From contig NC_085141.1 of the NCBI RefSeq assembly GCF_024139115.2, forward strand, positions 167,978,908 through 168,042,907: a stretch of DNA of 64,000 bases, written 5' to 3'. The notes beneath the pieces were generated by a model. That model was not told the origin of the DNA and ran no database searches. It saw nothing but the letters and a program-made list of their open reading frames with translations. The number at the start of each line of letters is the position of its first letter. Within the stretch, counting starts at the first letter, position 1. The DNA is from Armigeres subalbatus (Eukaryota > Arthropoda > Insecta > Diptera > Culicidae). A program made the position numbers and the translations under genes. Shown one piece after another: positions 11,432 to 22,496 of this stretch.

Positions 11432-12800
11432 ATGGACGAAGAAAACGGAGGCGAAACGCCTCCCAAAGACAATGTCGTTCGCATCGCGATTCTACCAGGC
11501 TTCTTCGCCTGGGCCTTGGGTTGTTTACTTTCGGCAGAAAGTGAAAAGTATTGATTTTTAGGAATCAAACGCGACTTGACGCGTCGTTTTCCGAAAACTG
11601 ATTTTCATCAGATTAATCGGAACAAACTACGTGTAACCGCACCTACATATCAGGATGCAAATGCTATTGCAAAAGACCAACTGTATAATGTAGAATATTT
11701 GGTTTATGTGCCCTCGCGAGAGGTCGAAATTGAAGGCGTGATAAACGCAGCGAGCCTGACTTGTACGGATGTACTTGCAGGAAAAGGTCGCTTAAAGAAT
11801 GCCCTGCAATCTACTGTGGATATTCTGGATTGCAAGGAGTTGCATTCAGCTGTCATGGTAGATGGTAAAAAAGTGTATTCCAAGTCAGGTTCACTTCGGG
11901 TGACGTTCGCCGGTTCGATTCTCCCAAAATATGTAGATATTGAAAATATGTTATTTCCGGTGCGTCTTTTTGTGCCGAGGGTGTTTAATTGTACCAACTG
12001 CAAACAGTTGGGGCACACTGCCGAGTTTTGCGACAACAAGCCCCGTTGTGGCAAATGTTTTGAGAAGCATAGGGAGGAGTCATGCCAACAACAAGCTACA
12101 AAATGTGCTTATTGTGGTCTAGACAATCTCAATGGTTTGCGAGAATGCCCGGTGTACAAGAAGCGCACCCAAAAAGTTAAGCGTTCGTTAGTACAGCGCT
12201 CTAAGCAGTCGTATGCAGAAATGGTGAAGTCGCAAGATACATCCGCAACTGCCAACGCAACGGCTGCTATTTCAGCTGCCGTTCAAGTAAGTGATTTTTA
12301 TGATGTCATTTCCATAGACGAATCGGACTCTGACGTAGCCGATATGGATGATTCTGCGGAGGTACACGTACCCGAAAAGAGGAAGAAACTGTCTTCCCGG
12401 GATTGCGCCGTAAGAAAACAAAATCGTCCCTAAAAGCTTGCAAAATTGGATGGTAATGGGGGATTATTTAAAATCCTGAAGCAGTCTGTCTACACTGCAC
12501 CTTGTGACCCATGTTGCAGTAAGACATTCCCGCCATTGCCTAAAACTGATGTTTCAAAGAAACATCAGACAAGAAATATCTCTGAGCAGAAAACTGCTAC
12601 TCGCACTTCCAAGAAAAGAATCTCGTCCAAGCGAGGACTGATATCCTTTAAGGACCTTGTGGACCGTATTTTGAAATTATTTAATGTACCCAATTCAATG
12701 AGGGCAATCATTGACATCTTTTACCAACAGCAGAAACATATCTGAAGCAATTGACTGTTTCATGGCCCTTCTTGCAGAAATTGTATCTTTCGATGGATAA
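11432..12800 (+). pseudogene. ORF1 (gag-like nucleic-acid-binding protein) of the I-group element
   Basis: ORF1 encodes the RNA-binding protein that coats the retrotransposon transcript. ATG at 11432 begins MDEENGGETPPKD, matching the start of the second copy. The open frame from about 11576 to 12433 carries CTNCKQLGHTAEFC, CGKCFEKHREESC and CAYC...C zinc-knuckle motifs (about residues 138-194 of that frame), followed by a basic and acidic tail. Comparison with the minus-strand copy shows a pair of compensating frameshifts near 11475-11560, a stop at 12431-12433 where a shift occurred, and a further 1-base loss near 12720. The C-terminal block ISSKRGLISFKDLVDR is shared by both copies. The stop TAA at 12798-12800 overlaps the ORF2 start. 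Confidence 0.8.
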
Positions 12801-15800
12801 TACGGCCAATATAGAAGATACAATCACTGTGCTACAGTGGAACTGTCATAGTCTAAAAATAAATTAGACGTGTTCAAGTTTTTGATTCGCAAACACGATT
12901 GCGATATATTTGCACTCTGTGAAACATGGCTTTCTTCTGAAGATGAAATAAACTTCCACGATTTTAACATTATTCGCCTAGATCGGGATGATAACTATGG
13001 TGGCGTTCTTGTGGGGATCAAAAAATGTTACCCTTTCTACAAAATTCCCATCCCAATTGTAAATGGCTTGGAAATCGTCGCTTGCCAAGTAAATGTAAAG
13101 AATAAAGACCTTTGCATAGCTTCAGTTTATATTCCACCAAATGCCTCGCTTAGTCGTCGACATCTTTGGAGCGCAGTTTCGCTTCTATCATCCCCAGTTT
13201 TAATACTGGGCGATATGAATGCACATGGTACTGCATGGGGCGAAACCAGAGACGATAATAGAGCGCCAATTTTCTATGATTTGTGCGACGATTTCAACTT
13301 GAATATCTTGAACACAGGTGAAGTAACTCGAATAGGACCTCAAGGTCAAGAAAGTCGATTAGATCTGTCTTTATGCTCAAACTCACTATCATTAGATTGT
13401 ACGTGGAAGGTAATCCAAGATCCCCATGGTAGTGACCACATGCCGATAGTCACCACAATCAAAAATGGCTATCAACGATCAGAGCCAGTTCAGGTTCCTT
13501 TCGACCTCACGAAGAACATTGACTGGCAAAAATTTGCATCGGCGGTAAAAATTGGTATTGAGTCAACTGATATTCTTCCGCCACTGGATGAGTATCGATT
13601 CCTTACTGAGTTGATTCAAAAAAGCGCACTAGAAGCTCAGAAACGACGCGTTCCAAGTACATCTGTCATAAGAAGACCAGCCACTCCTGGATGGGATGAT
13701 GAATGTACTAAGTTGTATTCTGAGAAATCTGATGCCTTTAAGGCCTTCCGTAAACACGGAAGGTTCGAGCATTTCGAAGAGTATTTGAGGCTTGAAAGAA
13801 AGCTCAAAAATCTTCTCAAGGCTAAAAAACGTAGCTACTGGCGACGCTTTGTCGAGGGACTATCACGAGAAACCTCAATGACAACACTTTGGAAAACGGC
13901 CCGCAACATGCGGAACCGCACTTCCACCAACGAGAGTGAAGAATACTCCAATCGATGGATATTCAACTTCGCAAAAAAGGTCTGTCCAGATTCCGTACCA
14001 GCAGAACCGCTATTTCGAGAATCAGTCACTGATCCCGGTTCTTTGGGTGGACCATTCTCAATGCTGGAACTTTCTATGTCTCTTCTTTCATCGAATAACT
14101 CTGCTCCGGGATGCGATAACATCAAATTCAATCTTCTGAAAAACCTCCCAGATATCGCAAAAAAACGATTACTTGACCTGTACAACTGTTTCATGGAGTA
14201 CAACATTGTGCCACCTGAATGGCGACAGGTCAAAGTAATAGCTATTCAAAAGCCTGGGAAACCAGCGTCTAATCACAATTCATACCGACCGATTGCCATG
14301 CTATCGTGCATGAGGAAATTATTGGAGAAAATGATCCTTTCAAGAATTGATCATTGGGTCGAACAAAATGCATTACTATCAAATACTCAGTTCGGCTTTC
14401 GAAAAGGTAAAGAAACAAATGATTGTCTAGCGTTGCTCTCTTCAGATATACAGCTGGCCTTTGCGCATAAGGAGCAATTGGCTTCAGTTTTCTTGGATAT
14501 TAAGGGCGCTTTTGATTCAGTTTCCATAGAAATACTGTCGGCAAATCTGCACAGTAGTGGATTACCCGTTATTTTAAATAATTTCTTGTACAACTTGTTG
14601 TCAGTGAAACATATGAACTTTACTCTCGGCACTCTGACAACTTCCAGAAATAGCTACATGGGCCTTCCCCAAGGATCATGTTTAAGTCCCTTGCTTTACA
14701 ATTTCTATGTTAAAGATATTGACGATTGTTTGGAAGAACAATGCACACTTAGACAACTTGCAGATGATGCCGTGATCTCGCTAAGAGGTTCATGTGCAGA
14801 AGTCCTGCAAAGACCATTGCAAAGTTCCCTAAATAATCTGACTGTTTGGGCCAGACATTTAGGGATCGAGTTTTCACCGCACCGCAGTTGGTTGTGTTTA
14901 CTAAGAAGCGGTACCCTGCTCAACTGAAACTAAAGCTGTTGAATGATAACATAAACCAATCTTTATCTTCAAAATACCTTGGGGTCTGGTTTGATTCTAA
15001 GTGTACCTGGAAAACCCATATTGATTATTTGATAGAGAAATGCCGAAAAAGGATTCATTTTCTACGTTCTATCTCCGGAACTTGGTGGGGCGCTCACCCG
15101 GAAGATCTCATCAAACTATATAGAACGACTATTCTCTCTGTTTTAGAGTACGGCTCTTTCTGCTTCCTCTCAGCAGCTGAGTGCCACCTGATCAAATTGG
15201 AACGAATTCAATATCGTTGTTTGCGTATTGCTCTTGGCTGTATGCATTCAACGCATAACATGAGCCTGGAGGTGCTTGCTGGAGTCACTCCTTTAAAGCA
15301 CCGCTACTGGGAACTCTCACTTAGAATACTGATCAAATGTGGAACAAGTAACACACTTGTCTTAGAAAATTTCGATAATATGCTTGAACTGATTCATCAG
15401 TCAAGATTCCTGAGGGTCTACCTCAACTACATATCGACAGATCTTTGTCTTCCATGTTATAATCCACCACGAGTTAGCTTCATCAACGACAGTTCCTCCA
15501 TTGAATACGATCTGTCCATGAAACATGCTATTCAAGGAATACCAGATCATCTTCGAAATCTTTCCATTCCCCCTATATTTCCGAAAAGTATGAACATGTC
15601 AATTGCAACAACAGATATTTCACTGATGGTTCTCGCATCAACGGATCCACTGGCTTCGGTGTCTTCAATGTAAATTCAATCACCTTCCGAAAACTTCAGG
15701 AACCGTGTTCGGTTTATGTTGCTGAGCTGGCAGCAATTAACTTCGCTTTGGGGATAATTTCCGATCAGCCCGTAGACCATTATTTCATCTTCTCGGATAG

Positions 15801-16359
15801 TCTTAGTTCTATCGAGGCACTCCGGTCGATGAAACCTGTTAAGCACGCATCTTACTTTCTCACAAGTATAAGAGAGCAGATGCGTGATTTGGTCGAAAGA
15901 TCATTCAAGATTACCTTTGTATGGGTCCCATCCCATTGCCTAATCTATGGCAATGAGAAGGCGGACTCGCTAGCAAAGGTGGGCGCACAGGAAGGTGAAG
16001 TTTATGATAGACAAATCTCGAACAACGAGTTTTTCCCATTAGTCCGTCAGAGTACTCTTCAAAATTGGCAAATGATTTGGTCAAACAATGAACTTGGACG
16101 GTGGCTATTTTCCATAGTTCCTAAAGTTTCTGCGCGAGCGTGGTTCAGAGGTGAGGACTTAAGTCGAGGCTTTATCCGCACGATGTCGAGGCTTATGTCC
16201 AATCACTATTCACTAAACGCACATCTCTATAGAATAAACCTGGTCGATAGCAATATATGTAGGTGTGGAGCCGGTTACGATGACATCGATCACGTAGTTT
16301 GGTATTGCTCGGAAAACGACGCCTCCAGAGAGCAACTATTGGATACCCTTGTGGCCTGA
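12793..16359 (+). pseudogene. ORF2: endonuclease, reverse transcriptase and RNase H of the I-group element
   Basis: ORF2 encodes the enzymes for target-primed reverse transcription. From ATG 12793 (MDNTANIEDTITVLQWNCHS) a 1-base loss in an A run near 12860 shifts the frame, then a long open frame reaches 14927. The endonuclease has ALCETWL, LILGDMNAHGTAWG and GSDHMPI. RT has FLDIKGAFDS, GLPQGSCLSPLLY and the catalytic QLADDAV. Another shift near 14880 leads to LGVWFDSKCTWKTHI, and one near 15600 leads to RNase H: FTDGSR, AELAAI, FSDSLSSIEAL and WVPSHCLIYGNEKADSLAK, so all four acidic residues are present. The C-terminus has a C-x-C-x(8)-H-x(4)-C cluster (CRCGAGYDDIDHVVWYC). At least three frameshifts disable it. 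Confidence 0.9.
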
Positions 16360-16859
16360 GGTAAACAACACTACAGGGAAGTAAGAAGTGTTTTGGGGAT
16401 CGCGATGTGGTATATATGCAGGCTATCTATGCCTTTCTTTGCTCGTCTGACATCAAAGTCTAATATTTTATTTTTTTCTTTCCAAGTTTTTTTCTTGTCC
16501 TTGTCTTATTGTTCCGTATACCATGAAGTTCTGGCCATCCGGAAGATGCTCCTGACGAACCACAACTGGAGCACGGCGCTACGCTACAACGTTTTTGACG
16601 TCAAATACCCGGATGAGCAGCTCAAATACCCCCCGTCAAATACCCCCCAAACCAAAATCCCAACCCTGTCCATCCTGAGATTACGCAATCTAACCTTGAG
16701 TCACCACGAGTATCTTGGTCAATGTCCCTTTCCCCTACTAACTGTTAATAATAATGATATAGTTTTTAAATATCATAAAGAGTCTCGGCTCCGTTAAGTG
16801 TTATACACGCCTGAGCCTGTCAAATAAATGCAATAGATAAAAAAAAAAAATACTACATA

Positions 16860-17960
16860 AAGCGAAGGTATAATTAAAAATATATATTGATTGATTAGAA
16901 ATTTTCTTTTCTCTTATTAATTTTTAATGGTGAATTTTTATATGCATGGCTTTAAAAACCTTGTTATCGGAATAGCAACCATTGTACAGTCAGTCTAACC
17001 TAAGCTAAGCTGTATGGCCTTAAAAAAAACCTTGTTTTTGTACCTTCCTTGATCTGACTAAAACGTAAAACTTATGTACTACAGGATAACGTATTATTCA
17101 ATAAATACAAATACAAATACAAATACAAACATACTTAAACATTATTTCCACTCATCTAGCTTCGGCATGCATGATTTCACTCTCGCCCGATCCGGTTGTC
17201 GAGCGACGTGTGGATAATCACGGTTATTGGTATCTATGGTGGTGCGTAAATTGTTTTCGTTTATCACGGATTGTGCTTGTTGCAAAATATATCGAAATGA
17301 ATTAACTTAATTACCTTGGAATGAGTGTAATGTTAGTCGATCTTTAAGTAATGGTTAGGTATTCCGCTGTTTTCTCTATCAAAACCAAATAAACAACAAT
17401 CAAAAGATTTCAATGATAGTTCGTACAGCCAATCATGGGCTGTCCTTCATAGTTTTTGCACCTGTTTAAAAAACTGGCAGGGGAAAGATAGTTTATGATA
17501 ACCCTGAATCAACGGATACTGACTAAACAGAAGAAAAAAATGTAATAAGTATACCTTCGTTTTATAGTATTAGATATGAATGCTACTTAAAGATAAATGT
17601 GAGCGAGAAAAATAAAATCGAGTACTATTATTATTACTGATGCACAGAAAGGTCAGCCATTTTTAAGTAATTCTAAACCATATATTATTATTGACAACCA
17701 CTCTATATTGTCCAATAGATCTCCCTATCATTTATCCAACCAACTAAAACAAATTGTCCTTCCTGAGACATCTATGAAGGTAGTGTGGGTTCCCTGCGTC
17801 TTCACTAGTAGGTGTTGAACTAACATTCCTTCCGTGATTGTAAGGTATACAACTGCTACTGTATAGGAAAAGGTATTAATCCCAAGTACCAATTTGCGAC
17901 AATATACAGTAGATTGCTCAATTGAGCATTGTATAGCCACCCACGATGTGTACAATCACC
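16860..17960. other. No gene; A-rich tail repeat near 17100
   Basis: AT-rich sequence. AATAAATACAAATACAAATA at about 17100-17128 looks like the 3' tail of another truncated non-LTR retrotransposon, but I cannot identify its body. The short open frame near 17730-17955 has no recognisable motif. Confidence 0.4.
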
Positions 17961-17990
17961 TATGCTATGCTATGCTATGCTATGCTATGC
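17961..17990. repeat. (TATGC)6 microsatellite
   Basis: Six perfect 5-bp units directly abut the AGATTTTT array that follows. Confidence 0.95.
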
Positions 17991-20900
17991 TTTAAATTTT
18001 TAGATTTTTAGATTTTTAGATTTTTAGATTTTTAGATTTTTAGATTTTTAGAATTTTAGATTTTAAATTTTTAGATTTTTAGAATTTAAGATTTTTAGAT
18101 TTTTAGATTTGTAGATTTTAAGATTTTAGATTTTCAGATTTCTAGATTTCTAGATTTTAGGCTTCTAGATTTCTAGATTAGATTTTTAGATTTTTAACCT
18201 AAAAAAATTTTTTTAACCTAAAAAAAATGTTTAGATTTTTAGATTTTCAGATTTTTAGATTTTTAGATTTTTAGATTTTTAGATTTTTAGATTTTTAGAT
18301 TTTTAGATTTTTAGATTTTTAGATTTTTAGATTTTTAGATTTTTAGATTTTTAGATTTTTAGATTTTCAGATTTTTAGATTTTTAGATCTTTAGATTTTT
18401 AGATTTTTAGATTTTTAGATTTTTAGATTTTTAGATTTTTAGATTTTTAGATTTTTAGATTTTTAGATTTTTAGATTTTTAGATTTTTAGATTTTGAGAT
18501 TTTGAGATTTTTAGATTTTTAGATTTTTAGATTTTTAGATTTTTAGATTTTTAGATTTTTAGATTTTAAATTTTTAGATTCTTAGAATTTAAGATTTTTA
18601 GATTTTTAGATTTTTAGATTTTAAGATTTTAGATTTTCAGATTTCTAGATTTCTAGATTTTAGGCTTCTAGATTTCTAGATTAGATTTTTGATTTTTAAC
18701 CTAAAAAAAAAATTTTAACCTAAAAAAAATGTTTAGATTTTTAGATTTTCAGATTTTTAGATTTTTAGATTTTTAGATTTTTAGATTTTTAGATTTTTAG
18801 ATTTTTAGATTTTTAGATTTTCAGATTTTTAGATTTTTAGATCTTCAGATTTTTAGATTTTTAGATTTTTAGATTTTTAGATTTTTAGATTTTTAGATTT
18901 TTAAATTATTAGATTTTTAGATAATTAGATTGCTAGATTTTATTTTTTTAGAATTTTTAGATTTTTAGATTTTCAGAATTCTAGAATTTTAGATTTTTGG
19001 ATTTTTAAATTTTTAGATTTTTAGATTTTTAGATTTTTAGATTTTTAGATTTTTAGATTTTTAGATTTTTAGATTTTTAGATTTTAAGTTTTTTAGATTT
19101 TTGAATTTTTAGATTTTTGGATTTTTAGTTTTTTAGATTTTTAGATTTTTAGATTCTTAGATTTTTAGATTTTTAGATTTTTAGATTTTTAGATTTTTAG
19201 ATTTTTAGATTTTTAGATTTTTAGATTTTTAGGTTTTTAGATTTTCAGATTTTTAGATTTTTAGATTTTTAAATTTTTAGATTTTTAGATTTTTAGATTT
19301 TTAGATTTTTAGATTTTTAGATTTTTAGATTTTTAGATTTTTAGATTTTTAGATTTTTAGATTTTTAGATTTTTAGATTTTTAGATCTTTAGATTTTTAG
19401 ATTTTAGAATTTTAGATTTTTAGATTTTTAGATTTTTAGATTTTTAGATTTTTAGATTTTTAGATTTTTAGATTTTTAGATTTTTAGATTTTTAGATTTT
19501 TAGATTTTTAGATTTTTAGATTTTTGGATTTTTAGATTTAAGGATTTTAAGATTTTTAAATTTTAGATTTTTAGATTTTTTAATTTTTAAATTTTTAGAT
19601 TTTTAGATTTTTAGATTTTAGATTTTTAGATTTTTAGATTTTTAGATTTTTAGATTTTTAGATTTTTAGATTTTTAGATTTTTAGATTTTTAGATTTTTA
19701 GATTTTTAGATTTTTAGATTTTTAGATTTTTAGATTTTTAGATTTTTAGATTTTTAGATTTTTAGATTTTTAGATTTTTAGATTTTTAGATTTTTAGATT
19801 TTTAGATTTTAAGATTTTTAAATTTTTAGATTTTTAGATTTTTGGATTTTTAGATTTTAAGATTTTTAATTTATTAGAATTTAAGATTTTTAGATATTTA
19901 GATATTTAATTTATTAGAATTCAAGATTAATTTCTAGATTTTTAAATTGGTAGATTTTCGGATTTTTAAATTTTTGGATTCTTAGATTTTTTGATTCTTA
20001 GATTTTAAATTTTTAGTCTTATATATTTTTAGATTTTTTGGTTCCCAGATTTTTAGATTGTTGTATTAAAAGATTTTTAGATTTTTAGATATCTAAATTT
20101 TTAGATTTTGAGATTCTCATATTTTTAGATTTTAGATTTCTTGATTTTTAGGTTTTCAGATTTTTAGATTTTTAGATTTTTAGATTTTTAGATTTTTAAA
20201 TTTTTAGATCTTTGGATTTTTAGATTTTTAGATTTTAAGTTTTTCAGATTTTTGAATTTTTAGATTTTTGGATTTTTAGTTTTTAAGATTTTTAGATTTT
20301 TAGATTCTTAGATTTTTAGATTTTTAGATTTTTAGATTTTTAGATTTTTAGATTTTTAGATTTTTAGATTTTTAGGTTTTTAGATTTTCAGATTTTTAGA
20401 TTTTTAGATTTTTAAATTTTTAGATTTTTAGATTTTTAGATTTTTAGATTTTTAGATTTTTAGATTTTTAGATTTTTAGATTTCAGATTTTTAGATTTTT
20501 AGATTTTAGATTTTAGATTTTCAGATTTTTAGATTTTTAGATTCTTAGATTTTTAGATTTTTAGATTTTTAGATCTAAAGATTTTTAGATTTTTAGATTT
20601 TTAGATTTTTAGATTTCAGATTTCAGATTTTTAGATTTTTAGATTTTTAGATTTTTAGATTCTTAGATTATTAGATTTTAGATTTTTAGATTTTTAGATT
20701 ATTAGATTTTAGATTTTAGATTTTTAGATAAAATTTTTAGATTTCTAGATTTTTAAATTTTTAGATTTTTAGATTTTTAGATTTTTAGATTTTTAGATTT
20801 TTAGATTTTTAGATTTTTAGATTTTTAGATTTTTAGATTTTTAGATTTTTAGATTTTTAGATTTTAGATTTTTAGATTTTTAGATTTTAGATTTTTAGAT

Positions 20901-21540
20901 TTTTAGATTTTTAGATTTTTAGATTTTTAGATTTTTAGATTTTAGATTTTTAGATTTTAGATTTTTAGATTTTTAGATTTTTAGATTTTTAGATTTTAGA
21001 TTTTTAAATTTTTAGATTTTTAGATTTCTGGATTTTTAGATTTTCAGATTTTTAATTTATAAGAATTTAAGATTTTTAGATATTTAGATATTTAATTTAT
21101 TAGAATTCAAGATTAATTTCTAGATTTTTAAATTGGTAGATTTTCGGATTTTTAAATTTTTGGATTCTTAGATTTTTTGATTCTTAGATTTTAAATTTTT
21201 AGTCTTATAGATTTTTAGATTTTTTGGTTCCCAGATTTTTAGATTGTTGTATTAAAAGATTTTTAGATATTAAGATATCTAAATTTTTAGATTTTGAGAT
21301 TCTCATATTTTTAGATTTTAGATTTCTAGATTTTTAGGTTTTTAGATTTTTAGATTTATAGATTTTTAGATTTTTAGATTTTTAGATTTTTAGATTTATA
21401 GATTTTTAGATATTCAGATTATTTTATTCTTTAATTTTTGATTTTTAGATTTTTTCATTTTATGTTTTCTAGATTTTTAAGTTTTTATATTTTTAGATTT
21501 TTAAATTTTAGAATTTTTGGATTTTGGATTTGGATTTGCA
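17991..21540. repeat. AGATTTTT minisatellite array, about 3.5 kb
   Basis: The 8-bp unit AGATTTTT repeats over about 3.5 kb with local decay. Larger internal duplications are visible. The GCTTCTAGATTTCTAGATTA marker with a nearby TTAACCTAAAAAAA block occurs at 18161 and again at 18664 (offset 503). The AATTGGTAGATTTTCGG to TTGGTTCCCAG block occurs at 19944-20045 and 21131-21231 (offset about 1187). A GAATTTTTAGATTTTTGG block recurs at about 19103 and 20254 (offset about 1151). The + strand is T-rich and C-poor. No coding potential. Confidence 0.95.
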
Positions 21541-21877
21541 GAAGATTTGGATTTTTGGAATTGGAGAGGAAATTTTGGATTCTTGAATTGGCCCAAGTTG
21601 TCCATGAAAAATAAAATCGCTTCTAGAGCAGAACTAACTATACCAATTTGGTCAAACAACTCGTTTCACGAGAATTACCAAAAATATTAAATCATAAAAC
21701 ATATGTCGATTTCTGGCAACACGAAGAAGATTCACGATTTCATGGGTAATAGTCATAGAACTGAACAAATACCATATATAGCATAACGCATAACACTTTA
21801 ATCTCTATAGAAGTTCATTGATCACTGACTCATATATGTGCTACTTTAATTTAGAAAGAATTAAAAAATTCATGAAT
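21541..21877. other. No recognisable gene
   Basis: Unique-looking AT-rich sequence between the minisatellite and a short retroposon. The first 60 bases still hold decayed GGATTT/GATTTGG units. Confidence 0.4.
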
Positions 21878-21892
21878 AAAATAAATAATAAC

Positions 21893-21953
21893 CGGAGACG
21901 AGCCAGCCTCGGGCTGAAAGTCTCCTTAATAAAGACACAAAAAAAAAAAAAAA
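21893..21953 (+). mobile_element. Ultra-short retroposon (about 45 nt body plus poly-A), copy 1
   Basis: The body CGGAGACGAGCCAGCC...AATAAAGACAC is followed by a run of A and is bounded by the 15-bp direct repeat AAAATAAATAATAAC (21878-21892 and 21954-21968). It folds into a hairpin (GGAGAC with GTCTCC; CAGCC with GGGCTG) just before AATAAAG. A target duplication plus poly-A indicates target-primed insertion. A second, independent insertion that starts at nearly the same point is at 32084-32138 on the minus strand. Confidence 0.75.
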
Positions 21954-21984
21954 AAAATAAATAATAACATTAAATCGCGATGTG

Positions 21985-22496
21985 TGGGGTCCCGTAGCGT
22001 AGTTGGCCTTATAAGCGAATGGCCATGGGTTCCCAGCCCCTCCACCAAACCTTCGTCAGTCGCCAGAAACGCAGTCCGTACGGTGGCGTTTTGGGGAACG
22101 CGCCTCACCGATACGGCTGCCTGATGACGACTGACAAAACTGTTCTTCTCGAAGGCACTCCTCCAACGTTCGATTAACGGCAACCGAACGAAGCAACGAT
22201 CACTGAATTCACCACATGGACGAATGAACACAATGGTCACACGATGATATGGACTGGCAACGACAACAATGACGAATTATGACATCTAAAAAATAGATTC
22301 TGTGTGGATTCTGTAGAGCAGAGTACCCTAGAAGCACAGTCCAAATCGATTTGGTTGCAGCAACTCCAATGTGATAAGATTTAGTCGCATATGAGTCACA
22401 GCGGCTGATATGTGACATTTGTGCTACTCGGGTACCACAGTAGATCACGGCACTGTAGTGCTTAAGAACACAGAGAGCCTGCCAAATAAATAAACG
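21985..22496 (+). mobile_element. tRNA-derived SINE
   Basis: A pol III A box (TAGCGTAGTTGG, 21995-22006) and a B-box-like GGTTCCCAGCC (22028-22038) lie in a tRNA-like head. A body of about 450 bp follows and ends GAGAGCCTGCCAAATAAATA near 22490. The spacing and the tail fit a SINE rather than a tRNA gene. The segment 22325-22440 (GGTTGCAGCAACT and TAGTCGCATATGAGT) is related to 37094-37215. The family cannot be named with certainty. Confidence 0.6.

Larger units (their letters stand above)
10847..16846 (+). mobile_element. Full-length I-group non-LTR retrotransposon, frameshifted
   Basis: The element starts CATTCCTTGTCG and ends in an A run. It is bounded by an exact 13-bp target-site duplication, AAAATACTACATA (10834-10846 and 16847-16859). 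It has a 5' UTR of about 585 bp, ORF1 (11432-12800), ORF2 (12793 to about 16359 or slightly beyond) and a 3' UTR of about 440 bp. The minus-strand copy at 24570-30819 begins with the same CATTCC-TGTCG string at its 5' end, which confirms the 5' boundary. RNase H in ORF2 and CCHC knuckles in ORF1 place it in the I group (I/Outcast/Loner-like); I cannot name the family. Several frameshifts make it inactive. Confidence 0.9.

Noticed and set aside
17991..21540. CRISPR-like or telomeric interpretation of the tandem arrays
   Set aside because: There are no unique spacers between repeats, the unit is not a known telomere repeat, and the genome is animal.
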